Positions 35,147-44,628 of a DNA stretch of 64,000 nucleotides are shown here, piece after piece. The stretch's first letter is position 1, and each line of letters opens with the position of its first letter. The DNA is taken from the NCBI RefSeq assembly GCF_000285555.1, contig NZ_HE610996.1, positions 730,307 through 794,306 on the forward strand, given 5' to 3'. The position numbers and the translations under genes were made by a program. The DNA comes from Kurthia massiliensis. Its GTDB lineage: Bacteria > Bacillota > Bacilli > Bacillales_A > Planococcaceae. Below the pieces are notes generated by a model. That model did not search any database. It had not been told where the DNA came from and saw nothing but the letters and a program-made list of their open reading frames with translations.

Positions 35147-36214
35147 ATGAAACAACGTTTAACATGGGTTGATGCGACGAAAGGTCTTTTAATGTTACTC
35201 GTCGTCATCGGCCATTACCCTGGTGAAATGGACCACCCATGGCTCACCTATATATATTGGTTTCATATGCCAGCGTTCTTTTTATTAAGTGGCCTCTTTT
35301 TCCGCCCTGTACAGCGCGGAAAATCAATGGCAACATCTATTAAAAAACGCATTTTACAGCTTATGATACCATACGTATTTTTCGTACTGATCATTACCGT
35401 TTTACGTTATATTTTAGCATTATCTACGGGAAATGTTTCGCTCGATTACTACATCAATGATTTATATTCTATCGTAATTGGTGGTCGCTTTGCACGTGGT
35501 TGCTACGCAGTTATTTGGTTTATGACGACAATGCTCACTGCGTACATCTTATTTATGCTCATTACGCGCTATTTAAAATGGCCGTTCCAATTACTCGTAC
35601 TCGCGATTTGCTATTACATCGCTGAAAAAGAAAGTGATTACGTCATCGACTTTTTAGGCGGTCATGCAGATCTTGCATCACAAACTATTTTTATCCCGTG
35701 GAACTTAGACGTTGCGTTACTCGCTGTCGTATACTTTGCAATCGGCTATTATTGTCGAGAGTTATTAAAACATATTCATCCGATTGCTTACATCATTGCA
35801 ACAATGGTCGTTGTTTGGGCAATGCGTGGTGCTTGGAATGAGACGCTCGATTATCATATAAGCATGAAGTTTATTCGTTACAACCACATGGTGCTCGATC
35901 TTGTGATTCCGATGGCATGCATTATCGTTCTACTCGGTACGATTCAATACGTCACAAAATTCGTCCGATTACGATTGTTTGAATTTATTTCAAAACATTC
36001 TATCGTCATTATGTATACGCATATTTCTTTCGATAAACTATTTAACAACTTTTTCGATTATGAGCTATTCGGCTATACATGCTTTAGCTTACTGCCTGCA
36101 CTGTTATTGTCTTGGGCATTTTACCGCTACTTCCCGTACGCGGCATTTTTCACAGGCAATATCCGCGCACCGCGACCACAGCTATTCAAGCAAAAATGGT
36201 GGACGGTTCCATAA
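35147..36214 (+). CDS. Acyltransferase-3 family membrane protein
   Basis: A 355-residue integral membrane acyltransferase with about ten helices. The N-terminus RLTWVDATKGLLMLLVVIGHYPG contains the conserved histidine of the family, and FHMPAFFLLSGLFFRPV follows. Such enzymes O-acetylate cell-surface polysaccharides or peptidoglycan; the acceptor is unknown. ATG behind TTTGGAGG. It is followed by the nested palindromic element at 36216-36352. Confidence 0.88.
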   Translation: MKQRLTWVDATKGLLMLLVVIGHYPGEMDHPWLTYIYWFHMPAFFLLSGLFFRPVQRGKSMATSIKKRILQLMIPYVFFVLIITVLRYILALSTGNVSLDYYINDLYSIVIGGRFARGCYAVIWFMTTMLTAYILFMLITRYLKWPFQLLVLAICYYIAEKESDYVIDFLGGHADLASQTIFIPWNLDVALLAVVYFAIGYYCRELLKHIHPIAYIIATMVVVWAMRGAWNETLDYHISMKFIRYNHMVLDLVIPMACIIVLLGTIQYVTKFVRLRLFEFISKHSIVIMYTHISFDKLFNNFFDYELFGYTCFSLLPALLLSWAFYRYFPYAAFFTGNIRAPRPQLFKQKWWTVP

Positions 36215-36215
36215 T

Positions 36216-36352
36216 AAAGAGGCTGGGACAAAAGTATAAAAAAAACACCTCAATTGAGCATAAGAAAAACCGGAATCGCGCTGTGGCGCGGTTCCGGTTT
36301 TTTGTTGCGAACGCTAAAAAAGGGAAATGAAATGTTTTGTCCTAGCCTCTTT
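36216..36352. repeat. Nested double-palindrome element of the AGAGGCTGGGACA type, acting as terminator
   Basis: Outer arms AAAGAGGCTGGGACAAAA (36216-36233) and its near-perfect complement (36335-36352, 17 of 18) enclose an inner stem, AAAAACCGGAATCGCGC / GCGCGGTTCCGGTTTTT (36265-36303, 16 of 17). A small palindrome CTCAATTGAG lies between. The inner stem is a bidirectional terminator for the convergent acyltransferase and ynfA genes. I recall similar AGAGGCTGGGACA sequences behind genes of staphylococci, listeriae and enterococci. Confidence 0.7.
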
Positions 36353-36672
36353 TAATGGCGCGGCGCAAATAAAATAATAGCGGCCCCGATTAAACAAATG
36401 ATACTTCCGAGCCAGTCATAGACGTCTGGTTTTTGACCATCTACGACCCACCCCCATAATACGGACATGACGATAAACACGCCACCATACGCCGCATAAA
36501 TTCGCCCAAATGACGGGAAAGCTTGAAATGTCATAATCACACCATACGCAGCGAGAATGATGCCGCCGAGTACACCAACGTACATTGGGTATCCAGCGCG
36601 AATCGCTTGCCATACGAGGTAACCTCCGCCAATCTCTGCGAGTCCCGCAAATATAAACAACACAACTGCCAT
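36352..36672 (-). CDS. YnfA/UPF0060 family small membrane protein
   Basis: A 106-residue protein with four helices. AGLAEIGGGYLVWQAIR, AYGVIMTFQAFPSFGRIYAAYGGVFIVMSVLWGW and DWLGSIICLIGAAIILFAPR are typical of UPF0060. The family resembles small multidrug resistance proteins in fold and has been linked to efflux. Its ribosome site AGGTG overlaps the stop codon region of the upstream ABC exporter gene, so it is the last gene of that operon, in line with an efflux role. Confidence 0.9.
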   Translation of the reverse strand: MAVVLFIFAGLAEIGGGYLVWQAIRAGYPMYVGVLGGIILAAYGVIMTFQAFPSFGRIYAAYGGVFIVMSVLWGWVVDGQKPDVYDWLGSIICLIGAAIILFAPRH

Positions 36673-36680
36673 ACTGTCAC

Positions 36681-38486
36681 CTATTTTCCTTGCATCACCA
36701 TATCGTAGTAACGCCCTTTCGTTGCGAGTAATTCCTCGCGTAATCCACCTTCAATGAGACGTCCTTGCTCAAGCACGAAAATATAGTCCGCATTTTTCAC
36801 TGTATTGAGTCGATGGGCAATGACGATGCTCGTACGCCCTTGCATTAATCGATCGAGCGCTTCTTGAATCGCCATTTCTGTAACGGTATCAATGCTAGAC
36901 GTTGCTTCGTCGAGCAGTAAAATCGCTGGATCTGCAACGAGCGCGCGGGCAATCGACAGCAATTGTTTTTGCCCTTGGCTAATATCTCCACCGTCTTCTA
37001 TTAAAATGTGGTCGTAACCCCCGGCTAATTTCATAATGAAATCATGGGCATTCGCTTGTTTCGCTGCTTGTTCAATGTCCGCATCGGTCGCATCTAAACG
37101 GCCGTAACGAATATTGTCACGAATCGTACCTTCAAATAAAAACGGTTCTTGTAAGACGAATGCCATTTGTGCGCGCAAATCTTGGCGGGCAATCGTTTCA
37201 ATATTGCGGTCGTCAATCATGACACGCCCTTCATCGACATCGTAAAAACGTGCAATCAGCTGCATAACCGTCGTTTTACCGGCACCTGTCGCACCGATTA
37301 ATGCAGCCGTTTTACCAGCAGGCACATGAAACGACATATGACTTAACGTCGGTTCTTCTGTCGAGGCATCGTAGCGGAACGTCACATCGTCAAAGGCGAT
37401 ACGTCCCGAAAGACGCTTTGTGAGTGGTTGTGCATGTGGCTCTGTCTCGATAGGTTCATCTAAAATTTCAAATACACGTTCAGCCCCTGCAATCGCAGAA
37501 AGCACATTGTTAAACTGGTTCGCTAAATCGTTTAGCGGACGCGTAAATTGACGTGCATATTCGGTGAAAATGACGATCATACCGACAGATAAATGACCTT
37601 GTACTGCTAGCATACCGCCGACGAGTGCAACGAGCGCAAAACTTGCGTTGTTTAAAAAGTTCATCGTTTTCGGAATCCCGCCTGCGTACACATTCGCCCA
37701 ATAGCCGACTTGTTTTAATTCGTCTGCTTTAGTTGTAAAATCATCAACGATTCGACTTTCTTGTGAATACGCTTTAACGATTAACTGACCAGAAATCGAT
37801 TCTTCTACCATACCATTTAACGTACCGAGACGTTGTTGTTGGCCTTTGAAAAGTGGACCTGTACGACGCGTAATCCAACGTGTTGCGACGAACATGACCG
37901 GAATAATGACCATCGTTACGAGCGTCATGAGTGGACTCAAACTAATCATGACGACAACTGTTCCGGTCAGAACGAGAATACTTGAAAACACTTGGATAAA
38001 CGTACTATTTAACGTCGCACTCACATTGTCCATATCGTTCGTCATACGGCTCATTAATTCACCGTGTTGCTTTCGATCGAAAAATGAAATCGGGAGCTTT
38101 TGAAAATGGTCGAATAAATCGGTACGCATACGATATACCGTCTGCTGTGCGATTCCGATCATCCAATAGTTTTGTAAAAACAAACTAATCGATAGCAATA
38201 TGTAGCTAATCGCCAATACCGCCACGAATGTAAAAATGCCTTCAAGCTGTTTCGGAATAATATGTTGGTCGATTAACCGGCCGATTAAATAAGGACCGAG
38301 CAATTGTAGGGCAGAGCTTAAGACGACCATTAGTAATACGACGATAAGCAACATACGTTGTTCATCTACGTAATGCCAAATGCGTTTCAGCGTAGCCCCC
38401 ATGTTCGACACTTTATCGCGTTTCTTTTTATTGCCTTGAATCATTTCTTTTGTCAGCACAGGTTTGTAGCTAAACGATTTAAACAT
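36681..38486 (-). CDS. ABC exporter half-transporter with intact ATPase site (YfiC-like)
   Basis: A 601-residue half-transporter: six membrane helices (about 45-330) fused to an ATPase domain. Walker A is GATGAGKTT, signature ISQGQKQLLSIARAL (SQGQ in place of SGGQ) and Walker B ILLLDEATSSIDT with the catalytic Glu. The start at 38486 follows CAGGAGGTGG and overlaps the upstream gene by eight bases, so it forms a coupled heterodimer with the protein at 38479-40194. It is related to multidrug exporters such as YfiBC/BmrCD; the substrate is unknown. Confidence 0.9.
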   Translation of the reverse strand: MFKSFSYKPVLTKEMIQGNKKKRDKVSNMGATLKRIWHYVDEQRMLLIVVLLMVVLSSALQLLGPYLIGRLIDQHIIPKQLEGIFTFVAVLAISYILLSISLFLQNYWMIGIAQQTVYRMRTDLFDHFQKLPISFFDRKQHGELMSRMTNDMDNVSATLNSTFIQVFSSILVLTGTVVVMISLSPLMTLVTMVIIPVMFVATRWITRRTGPLFKGQQQRLGTLNGMVEESISGQLIVKAYSQESRIVDDFTTKADELKQVGYWANVYAGGIPKTMNFLNNASFALVALVGGMLAVQGHLSVGMIVIFTEYARQFTRPLNDLANQFNNVLSAIAGAERVFEILDEPIETEPHAQPLTKRLSGRIAFDDVTFRYDASTEEPTLSHMSFHVPAGKTAALIGATGAGKTTVMQLIARFYDVDEGRVMIDDRNIETIARQDLRAQMAFVLQEPFLFEGTIRDNIRYGRLDATDADIEQAAKQANAHDFIMKLAGGYDHILIEDGGDISQGQKQLLSIARALVADPAILLLDEATSSIDTVTEMAIQEALDRLMQGRTSIVIAHRLNTVKNADYIFVLEQGRLIEGGLREELLATKGRYYDMVMQGK

Positions 38487-40194
38487 GTGCTTCCACCTCC
38501 TGTTGAGAGGCGATAATCGCTGCATATAATGGTGACGTTTTCGCTAATTCGGCGTGTGTACCACTTGCAACAATTTCCCCATCGTCCATTAAGAAAATGC
38601 GATCTGTCGCTTGAGCTGTATGCACTTTTTGCGTCACGACAATCATCGTCGCTTTTTCTTCTTGCAGCGCATCCCATAGCTTTTGTTCCGTTTGGATATC
38701 GAGTGCACTCATACTATCGTCGAACAATAAAATCGCGGGCTTTCGAATGAGCGCACGAGCAATCGCAATTCGTTGTTTTTGACCACCTGATAAATTCACA
38801 CCTTTTTGACCGACGCGTGTATGATAACCGTCATCAAATGTCATAATTGAATCGTGAATTTGTGCTTTACGACATGCTTCAATGACTTCTTCCATCGTCG
38901 CATCTTTTTTACCCCACGTAATGTTGTCAAAAATCGTACCTGTAAATAATAGCGAACGTTGTGGTACGAAGCCAATTTGTTCGCGTAACGGTTGAATCGG
39001 CCATTGCTTCACATCGACCCCTTCGACCGTCACTGTACCATGTGCGTCATATAAACGCGGAATGAGTTGCAACAGCGAGCTTTTACCAGAACCCGTTGCA
39101 CCCATAATCGCGATTTGTTCACCGCGCTTCATCGCGAACGAAATGTTTTTCAACACATCTTTCTCATTGTCACCGTAACGGAACGAGACATTATCAAAGC
39201 GAATCGCATCGTCATTTTGACGCGTTTTTGGCATCGTCGTCGGTGTCGGTGCTTGATCAAGTTCGAGCACTTCTTCCATACGTTCTGCCGATGCTTTTGC
39301 ACGTGCAAACAGTACGATAATAAATGAAAACATACTAAAGTTGCCGGTAATGCGTAGCGCATAGTTAATAATCGACACTAAATCCCCGACTGGCATCGCG
39401 CTCGATTGAATTTGTTTTGCACCGAACCAAATGATTAGTAACAACGCTCCGTTCATGACGATTAATAAAATTGGTTGTACGATTTCCATTAATTGCAGTG
39501 CGCGCGACGTATTGTTGCGGAGCGCTTTAGCAATTTGTACGAAACGAGACGACTCGTACAAGCCGCGCATATACGCTTTAATAAGACGCGTCGCTTGTAA
39601 ATTTTCTTGAATGACGCGGTTAATGCGGTCAATCGAACGCTGAACACGCTCAAACCCACGTCCTCCTTTACGCACCATCACCCATAAAAATAGCAATAGC
39701 AACGGTACAGGTGCGACTAAATAAAGTGCGAGTTGTACATTGACGAAAAAGACGAGTATTAAACTACCGATAACGACGAGTGGTGCGCGTAAAATAAAAC
39801 GCATACTCATGAAAAACACTTGTTGTACTTGTGTAACGTCATTTGTCAGTCTCGTAATCAATGCAGAAGTTTGAAATTTTAAAAAATTAGCCATTGATAA
39901 CGACTGTACTTTTCGAAACAACGCGATGCGCAAATCATACGCAAAACTTTGTGCTGCATGCGCTGAGAAAAATGAGTTCGATAAACCTGCTGCAAATGCG
40001 AGCAAACCGAGGCCAAGCATTATGCTGCCCCACGTGACGACATACGTCATGTCGCCTTTCATAATTCCCTCATCGACAATTTTACCGATGATGAGTGGTT
40101 GGATTAATTCAACCGCCATTTCGATGAGCATAAAGGCGAGCGCGATGATGGCAGGCCATTTATACGGCCCAATAAAGCTGAACATTTTTTTCAT
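38479..40194 (-). CDS. ABC exporter half-transporter with degenerate ATPase site (YfiB-like)
   Basis: A 571-residue half-transporter with six helices and an ATPase domain. Walker A is GATGSGKSS and the signature LSGGQKQRIAIARALI, but Walker B reads ILLFDDSMSALD: Asp replaces the catalytic Glu. That is the hallmark of the degenerate half in heterodimeric exporters, and the partner next door keeps Glu. ATG 40194 follows AAAGGA; an in-frame TTG at 40203 is less likely. It is first in a three-gene operon ending with ynfA. Confidence 0.9.
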   Translation of the reverse strand: MKKMFSFIGPYKWPAIIALAFMLIEMAVELIQPLIIGKIVDEGIMKGDMTYVVTWGSIMLGLGLLAFAAGLSNSFFSAHAAQSFAYDLRIALFRKVQSLSMANFLKFQTSALITRLTNDVTQVQQVFFMSMRFILRAPLVVIGSLILVFFVNVQLALYLVAPVPLLLLFLWVMVRKGGRGFERVQRSIDRINRVIQENLQATRLIKAYMRGLYESSRFVQIAKALRNNTSRALQLMEIVQPILLIVMNGALLLIIWFGAKQIQSSAMPVGDLVSIINYALRITGNFSMFSFIIVLFARAKASAERMEEVLELDQAPTPTTMPKTRQNDDAIRFDNVSFRYGDNEKDVLKNISFAMKRGEQIAIMGATGSGKSSLLQLIPRLYDAHGTVTVEGVDVKQWPIQPLREQIGFVPQRSLLFTGTIFDNITWGKKDATMEEVIEACRKAQIHDSIMTFDDGYHTRVGQKGVNLSGGQKQRIAIARALIRKPAILLFDDSMSALDIQTEQKLWDALQEEKATMIVVTQKVHTAQATDRIFLMDDGEIVASGTHAELAKTSPLYAAIIASQQEVEAHV

Positions 40195-40203
40195 CGCTTT
40201 CAA

Positions 40204-41086
40204 TCCTTTCTTCTATTTTGTACATAATTCATATTTTCCCATAAAATTTCGGTTTACGAAATAGGAATGGCTCAGTCATGTTATGAGAAATGATGAAAAA
40301 GATATGTGTAACGGGACGATAGATGCAACTTCTCGATAACAGGTACAACGCCTCAAGCACCGTTGTACTTCATCATGTACATTTTAATAACGATGTGTAC
40401 ACCACAATATTTTTTTAAAATGAACGCACTGTAGCGCAATAATAGTTCCTCTCACCTGCCATTTGTTAAAAAAAGTGCAGCATGAGATCGCGTTGAAAAC
40501 ATCAATTAGTTATTAAATTTTGCGATATGTATTTGCGCACATTATTATAAAAATCGCCACAAATATTCAATACAACGTTCAAGAATATTTGATGATGATG
40601 TTGACGCTTGCATGATTGCTTCAACTAACGATATAGTAATTTTCAAATGTCATGAAAAATGTTATAAGTGGACAACTCGTGAAACGTCTTAGCAACAGCA
40701 TTTCACCTATTTCTTCCCGCATATGCATATCAATATTGCATGAACCGATAAAATGACATAAATAATTAATAGAATACGTATCGCTCATATATCTATTAAA
40801 GGCACGTAACGTAACACTTACAATACGAATAGCCTAGGTATAAATCTTTTTAAGTTTATATTTTTTACCTTTAAATGGTTATTAAATATAAATTTAGTAC
40901 TTGTATCATTTAAAAAATTAAAAAGACAAAATAACTATTTTATATTTTTTATATTGTATCATATACGCTCTTTTTCCCCTATGTGGAAAATATTATTGCC
41001 AATTATCTATTCATTAGTAATGACTTACAACTCATTTTTCTTTATAATAGAATTTATTAAAGCATTTCCAAGGAGTCGTTGTAGAC
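40204..41086. other. Long gene-free, AT-rich region
   Basis: About 880 bases without a supported ORF on either strand. It includes the exporter promoter at one end and the EAL-gene promoter at the other. An inverted repeat GTACAACG-10-CGTTGTAC lies at 40343-40368. Short stop-broken frames on the minus strand (for example at 40620-40740) suggest a decayed gene, but I could not name a family. No direct repeats or insertion-sequence ends were recognised. Confidence 0.5.
40343..40368. repeat. Inverted repeat in the gene-free region
   Basis: GTACAACG and CGTTGTAC, 8-base perfect arms around a 10-base loop, without a T-run, so not an obvious terminator. Confidence 0.4.
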
Positions 41087-43090
41087 ATGAAAGAAGTCGA
41101 GAGTATTTTTCAATATGCGAACCCAATATTGAATTACACACTTTGTCCGATAATGACATTGAACCATGAAGGCAAGATTATTTCATGGAATTTTGAGTGT
41201 GAAAGTGTATTTGGATATAACGCAGATGAAGTTTTAGGAAAATTCCCACCAATTTTTAATAGTGAACAACAAGAAATTGAGGAGCAATTTAATACGATTT
41301 TACGTTCTCATAAAGAGCTTGCATTCAATACACTTACATTGCTCACGAAAAATGAAGAAATTTTGCAAATGTCTCTTTTTGCAAAAGCATTAACAATTAA
41401 AGATGAACGCATTATTATCGTCCGTTTTATGAAGGCGTTTACTTCAGAAGAAAGTGCAGCAGCGGAACTTAGTTGCCTTCGCGCAGGCTTAGAAGAATCT
41501 TTCATGGTTCTGTCTCTTGATCACGAAGGACTTATTAACTTTGCAAATCCACTTTACTTAAAATATAGCAAATGGACACCGAAACGTATTTTAGGTAAAA
41601 CTTTATGGCAAATGTTCCCACAAACTGAAGAAGGAACAAACCAAGTTAATGAAATTTGGAACGTCATCCATAGCGGAAAAATCTGGCAAGGTGAAGTCGA
41701 GAAAATGGCAAAAGACGGCGAATCTTATTGGGTTGAATTAATTGCGATTCCGATAACACTAAAAGGTAATTCACCAGATTACTTCTTAGTATTGGCGAAA
41801 GATATTACAGAAAAAAAATTATTGCAACAACGATTAGAAAAAATCGCGTACGTCGATCAAGAAACGGGCTTAATGAACCGTTATCGTTTAGAACAAATCG
41901 TCAACGAAATGATTGATGAAAAACAACATTTCACATTCGTATATTTAAGCATCGACAAATTTTACTCACTAAAAGAGCTTTATAGTGAAGAAATGGAAAC
42001 ATTCCTATTACAAGAATTTACGAACCGTATGAAAATGTACTTCCAAGATAGCATTATGGCGCGTATTACGATTAATGACTTCGCGGTATTAACGCCACTT
42101 GGTGAATGGTTCATTCAAGGGTTCTTATCATATTTAAAACAACACCCAATTTATATTGATGGCATGGCATTGCCACTGACAATTTGCGGTGGTATTTCAA
42201 AATATCCAGATGATCAACAAACGTTCAACCATTTATTAAAAGCATCACATGCAATTATCGATAAAATTCATACTGAAGGTGGCAACACAATTTCAAGCCT
42301 ATCAACAGATGACCATAAAGCGTTAAGCAAACGTGCACGTATCGAAAAACGATTAATGGTAGCACTCGATCAAAAAGATTTAAAAGTACTTTACCAACCA
42401 CAAATCAACTTAGAAACAAACAAAATTGAAGCTGTCGAAGCACTTGTCCGTTGGGAAGATTCAGAGTTAGGTATTATTCCACCAGATGTGTTAATTCCAA
42501 TCGCTGAAGAAACAGGCTTAATTAATAACATCGGCACATTCATGTTAGAAAAAGCATGTGAACAAGCAGTGCAATGGAAAAATCGTGGCTACAACATTCG
42601 CGTCAGCGTCAACTCATCTGTGCGTGAGTTCCGCGACAAAAACATGGTGAAATTAATTCGTGAAGTATTAGAGCGTACAGGCTGTACAGCAGACTTACTA
42701 CAAATTGAAATTACCGAAAAATTTGCGTTAGAAGCCGAAGCGGAATCTTCAATTATTGCACAAATGAAAAAACTGCAATCAGAAGGTATTAAATTCGTAC
42801 TTGATGACTTCGGTACAGGTTATGCATCATTCCGTTACATGCAGTTATTACCTTTAGAAGAATTTAAAATTGATCAGACGTTTATTTCAACGCTTGCGTA
42901 TCAAAAGAAAACACAAAAATTGATTCACGGTATGATTCAATTTGGCCATTCTTTAAACATGCGCGTCCTTGCAGAAGGGGTAGAAACAGAAGAACAAATC
43001 GAATTATTAGCCGAATATGGGTGTAATGCGGCCCAGGGTTATCACATTGGACGTCCTTCGGAAGCCTCAGTTGTAGAGACATTGTTTTAA
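41087..43090 (+). CDS. PAS-PAS-degenerate GGDEF-EAL protein, probable c-di-GMP phosphodiesterase
   Basis: A 667-residue cytosolic protein with two PAS domains (about 10-115 and 130-245), a GGDEF-like domain (about 255-405) and an EAL domain (about 415-660). The GGDEF motif is replaced by ITINDFAVL (about 327-335), so cyclase activity is unlikely. The EAL domain looks active: EALVR (451-455), the Asn of VNSSVREF, EITEKFALE, DDFGTGYASFRY, the Lys of FKIDQTF, AEGVETEEQ and AAQGYHIGRP. It should hydrolyse c-di-GMP under control of the PAS sensors. ATG behind CCAAGGAG. A diguanylate cyclase gene lies 4.2 kb downstream. Confidence 0.9.
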   Translation: MKEVESIFQYANPILNYTLCPIMTLNHEGKIISWNFECESVFGYNADEVLGKFPPIFNSEQQEIEEQFNTILRSHKELAFNTLTLLTKNEEILQMSLFAKALTIKDERIIIVRFMKAFTSEESAAAELSCLRAGLEESFMVLSLDHEGLINFANPLYLKYSKWTPKRILGKTLWQMFPQTEEGTNQVNEIWNVIHSGKIWQGEVEKMAKDGESYWVELIAIPITLKGNSPDYFLVLAKDITEKKLLQQRLEKIAYVDQETGLMNRYRLEQIVNEMIDEKQHFTFVYLSIDKFYSLKELYSEEMETFLLQEFTNRMKMYFQDSIMARITINDFAVLTPLGEWFIQGFLSYLKQHPIYIDGMALPLTICGGISKYPDDQQTFNHLLKASHAIIDKIHTEGGNTISSLSTDDHKALSKRARIEKRLMVALDQKDLKVLYQPQINLETNKIEAVEALVRWEDSELGIIPPDVLIPIAEETGLINNIGTFMLEKACEQAVQWKNRGYNIRVSVNSSVREFRDKNMVKLIREVLERTGCTADLLQIEITEKFALEAEAESSIIAQMKKLQSEGIKFVLDDFGTGYASFRYMQLLPLEEFKIDQTFISTLAYQKKTQKLIHGMIQFGHSLNMRVLAEGVETEEQIELLAEYGCNAAQGYHIGRPSEASVVETLF

Positions 43091-43095
43091 TAAAT

Positions 43096-43139
43096 AAAAA
43101 CCACTTTTAGCTAATTTCGGCTAATTGTGGTTTTTTTTA
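43096..43139 (+). terminator. Terminator of the EAL gene
   Basis: AAAAACCACTTTTAGC-8-GCTAATTGTGGTTTTTTTT. Confidence 0.9.
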
Positions 43140-43185
43140 TTTTGTAGTGTAAAATGGAGTTACTACCGCAACAGGAGGGACTCGC

Positions 43186-44535
43186 GTGCAATGGTTTCCA
43201 AAGACTAAATTAGGTAAAATTAATTTAGCACTCGTGATAATACTACTTATTTCATTAGGGTGTTTTTTAGTATTAGTTAATTTACACCAAAGTGGACAAA
43301 ATTTAGCTGGTGCTGTAAAAAAAGTGTCGCAAGATGAACAAGACGACAAACAACAAAAGAAAGCTGTCAATAAAGTTCATGTGACGACAGAAAAGTCTCC
43401 GTTTGAAGGCGTAACATACATAACTGAAACATCAAAAGTGGACCGCTATAAGTTAATGTACCCAAAAACAGGTATTGCAACAATTGATGATGGCATTCAA
43501 AAAAGTGTGTATGCAAAACGAGATGATTTTTTATTCGGCGAAACGGAAAAATTAACGATGTCGATTAAAGCAATGACATCTGACAATTACATTACATTCG
43601 TCTTGAAACAAAAAGAATTATTGATTAACAAAGATGTATCAACGACCGCGCAAGTCTTTACATACGATCGTAAAACGAAAAAACTTGTCGACATTAACGA
43701 CGTCCTTAAAACGAAAGAACGTTTAAATCGTTTATCAAAAGAAGTACGCATTCGCTTACAGCAAAAAAATCGCAAAGCAACGATTGATGCGAAAAAAATT
43801 GATGCGTTAACAGAGCCTAAATGGGCTAACTTCTCAACGTTTGCATTAGACGGTAAAAACATTAAATTTTACTATCAACCGAACACATTTAACGATGAAC
43901 TAACAGCCGTGAGTGTCCCACTTGCATCATTAGATAAGAAATTCGATAAACCTGTATTTGATTTAAAAGCAAATGGCAAAAAGTATATCGCTTTAACGTT
44001 TGATGATGGTCCAAGTAAAAAAGTGACACCACGTGTATTAGAAATTTTACGAGACCATAACGCGAAAGCAACGTTCTACATGCTAGGACAATCTGTACAA
44101 GAAGCACCGGAAATGGCAAAAGCTGTTGCGAAAGACGGTCACGAAATTGGTAACCACTCATACAAACATGATAATTTATCAACAATGACGGCTGCGCAAG
44201 CATTCGCTGATATTACGAAAACGAATAAAATTATTCAAAAAGCATCTGGCTACGAACCATTAACGATTCGTCCGCCATACGGTGCACGTAATCACGGTTT
44301 AGAACAGCAATTATCACAACCGACTGTGCTTTGGAGCATTGATACGTTGGACTGGAAAACATTAAACCCTACGGCAACGATTGGACAAGTTAAACAACAT
44401 GCTTATCCAGGTGCTATTATTTTAATGCACGATATCCACCCAACGACTGCTGACGCATTAGATGGTGTGCTCACGTATTTAGAACAACAAGGTTATGAAT
44501 TCGTGACAATTTCACAACTAGAAAGTAATCAATAA
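43186..44535 (+). CDS. PdaC-like polysaccharide deacetylase with N-terminal DUF4163/DUF3298-type region
   Basis: A 449-residue membrane-anchored enzyme: one N-terminal helix (about 12-32), a linker, a DUF4163/DUF3298-like region (about 70-250), then the NodB deacetylase domain. Catalytic motifs are TFDDGP (271-276), HEIGNHSYKH (319-328), RPPYGARN, DTLDWK and ILMHDIH. The order matches B. subtilis PdaC (YjeA), which N-deacetylates peptidoglycan MurNAc, so lysozyme resistance is a plausible role. GTG start behind ACAGGAGGG. It ends at a double hairpin. Confidence 0.9.
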   Translation: MQWFPKTKLGKINLALVIILLISLGCFLVLVNLHQSGQNLAGAVKKVSQDEQDDKQQKKAVNKVHVTTEKSPFEGVTYITETSKVDRYKLMYPKTGIATIDDGIQKSVYAKRDDFLFGETEKLTMSIKAMTSDNYITFVLKQKELLINKDVSTTAQVFTYDRKTKKLVDINDVLKTKERLNRLSKEVRIRLQQKNRKATIDAKKIDALTEPKWANFSTFALDGKNIKFYYQPNTFNDELTAVSVPLASLDKKFDKPVFDLKANGKKYIALTFDDGPSKKVTPRVLEILRDHNAKATFYMLGQSVQEAPEMAKAVAKDGHEIGNHSYKHDNLSTMTAAQAFADITKTNKIIQKASGYEPLTIRPPYGARNHGLEQQLSQPTVLWSIDTLDWKTLNPTATIGQVKQHAYPGAIILMHDIHPTTADALDGVLTYLEQQGYEFVTISQLESNQ

Positions 44536-44553
44536 TCGACACTATAAAAGGCG

Positions 44554-44622
44554 CTAGAACAAAATTCTAGTCAATTACAAAAGACATTCACGGTTTGAAT
44601 CAAATCGTGAATGTCTTTTTTT
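44554..44622. terminator. Tandem hairpins between deacetylase and aldehyde dehydrogenase genes
   Basis: CTAGAA-5-TTCTAG (44554-44570), then a strong stem, AAAAGACATTCACG...CGTGAATGTCTTTTTTT (44578-44622), serving both convergent genes. The left flank GGCGCTAGAACAAAA resembles a decayed arm of the element at 36216. Confidence 0.85.
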
Positions 44623-44628
44623 CAGCTT

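Noticed and set aside
40600-40760. Possible transposase remnant on the minus strand
   Set aside because: A short stop-broken frame looked vaguely like an insertion-sequence product, but I found no catalytic motif or terminal repeats.
40954-41169. 71-codon frame overlapping the start of the EAL gene
   Set aside because: No ribosome site; its second half is an out-of-frame reading of the EAL gene.
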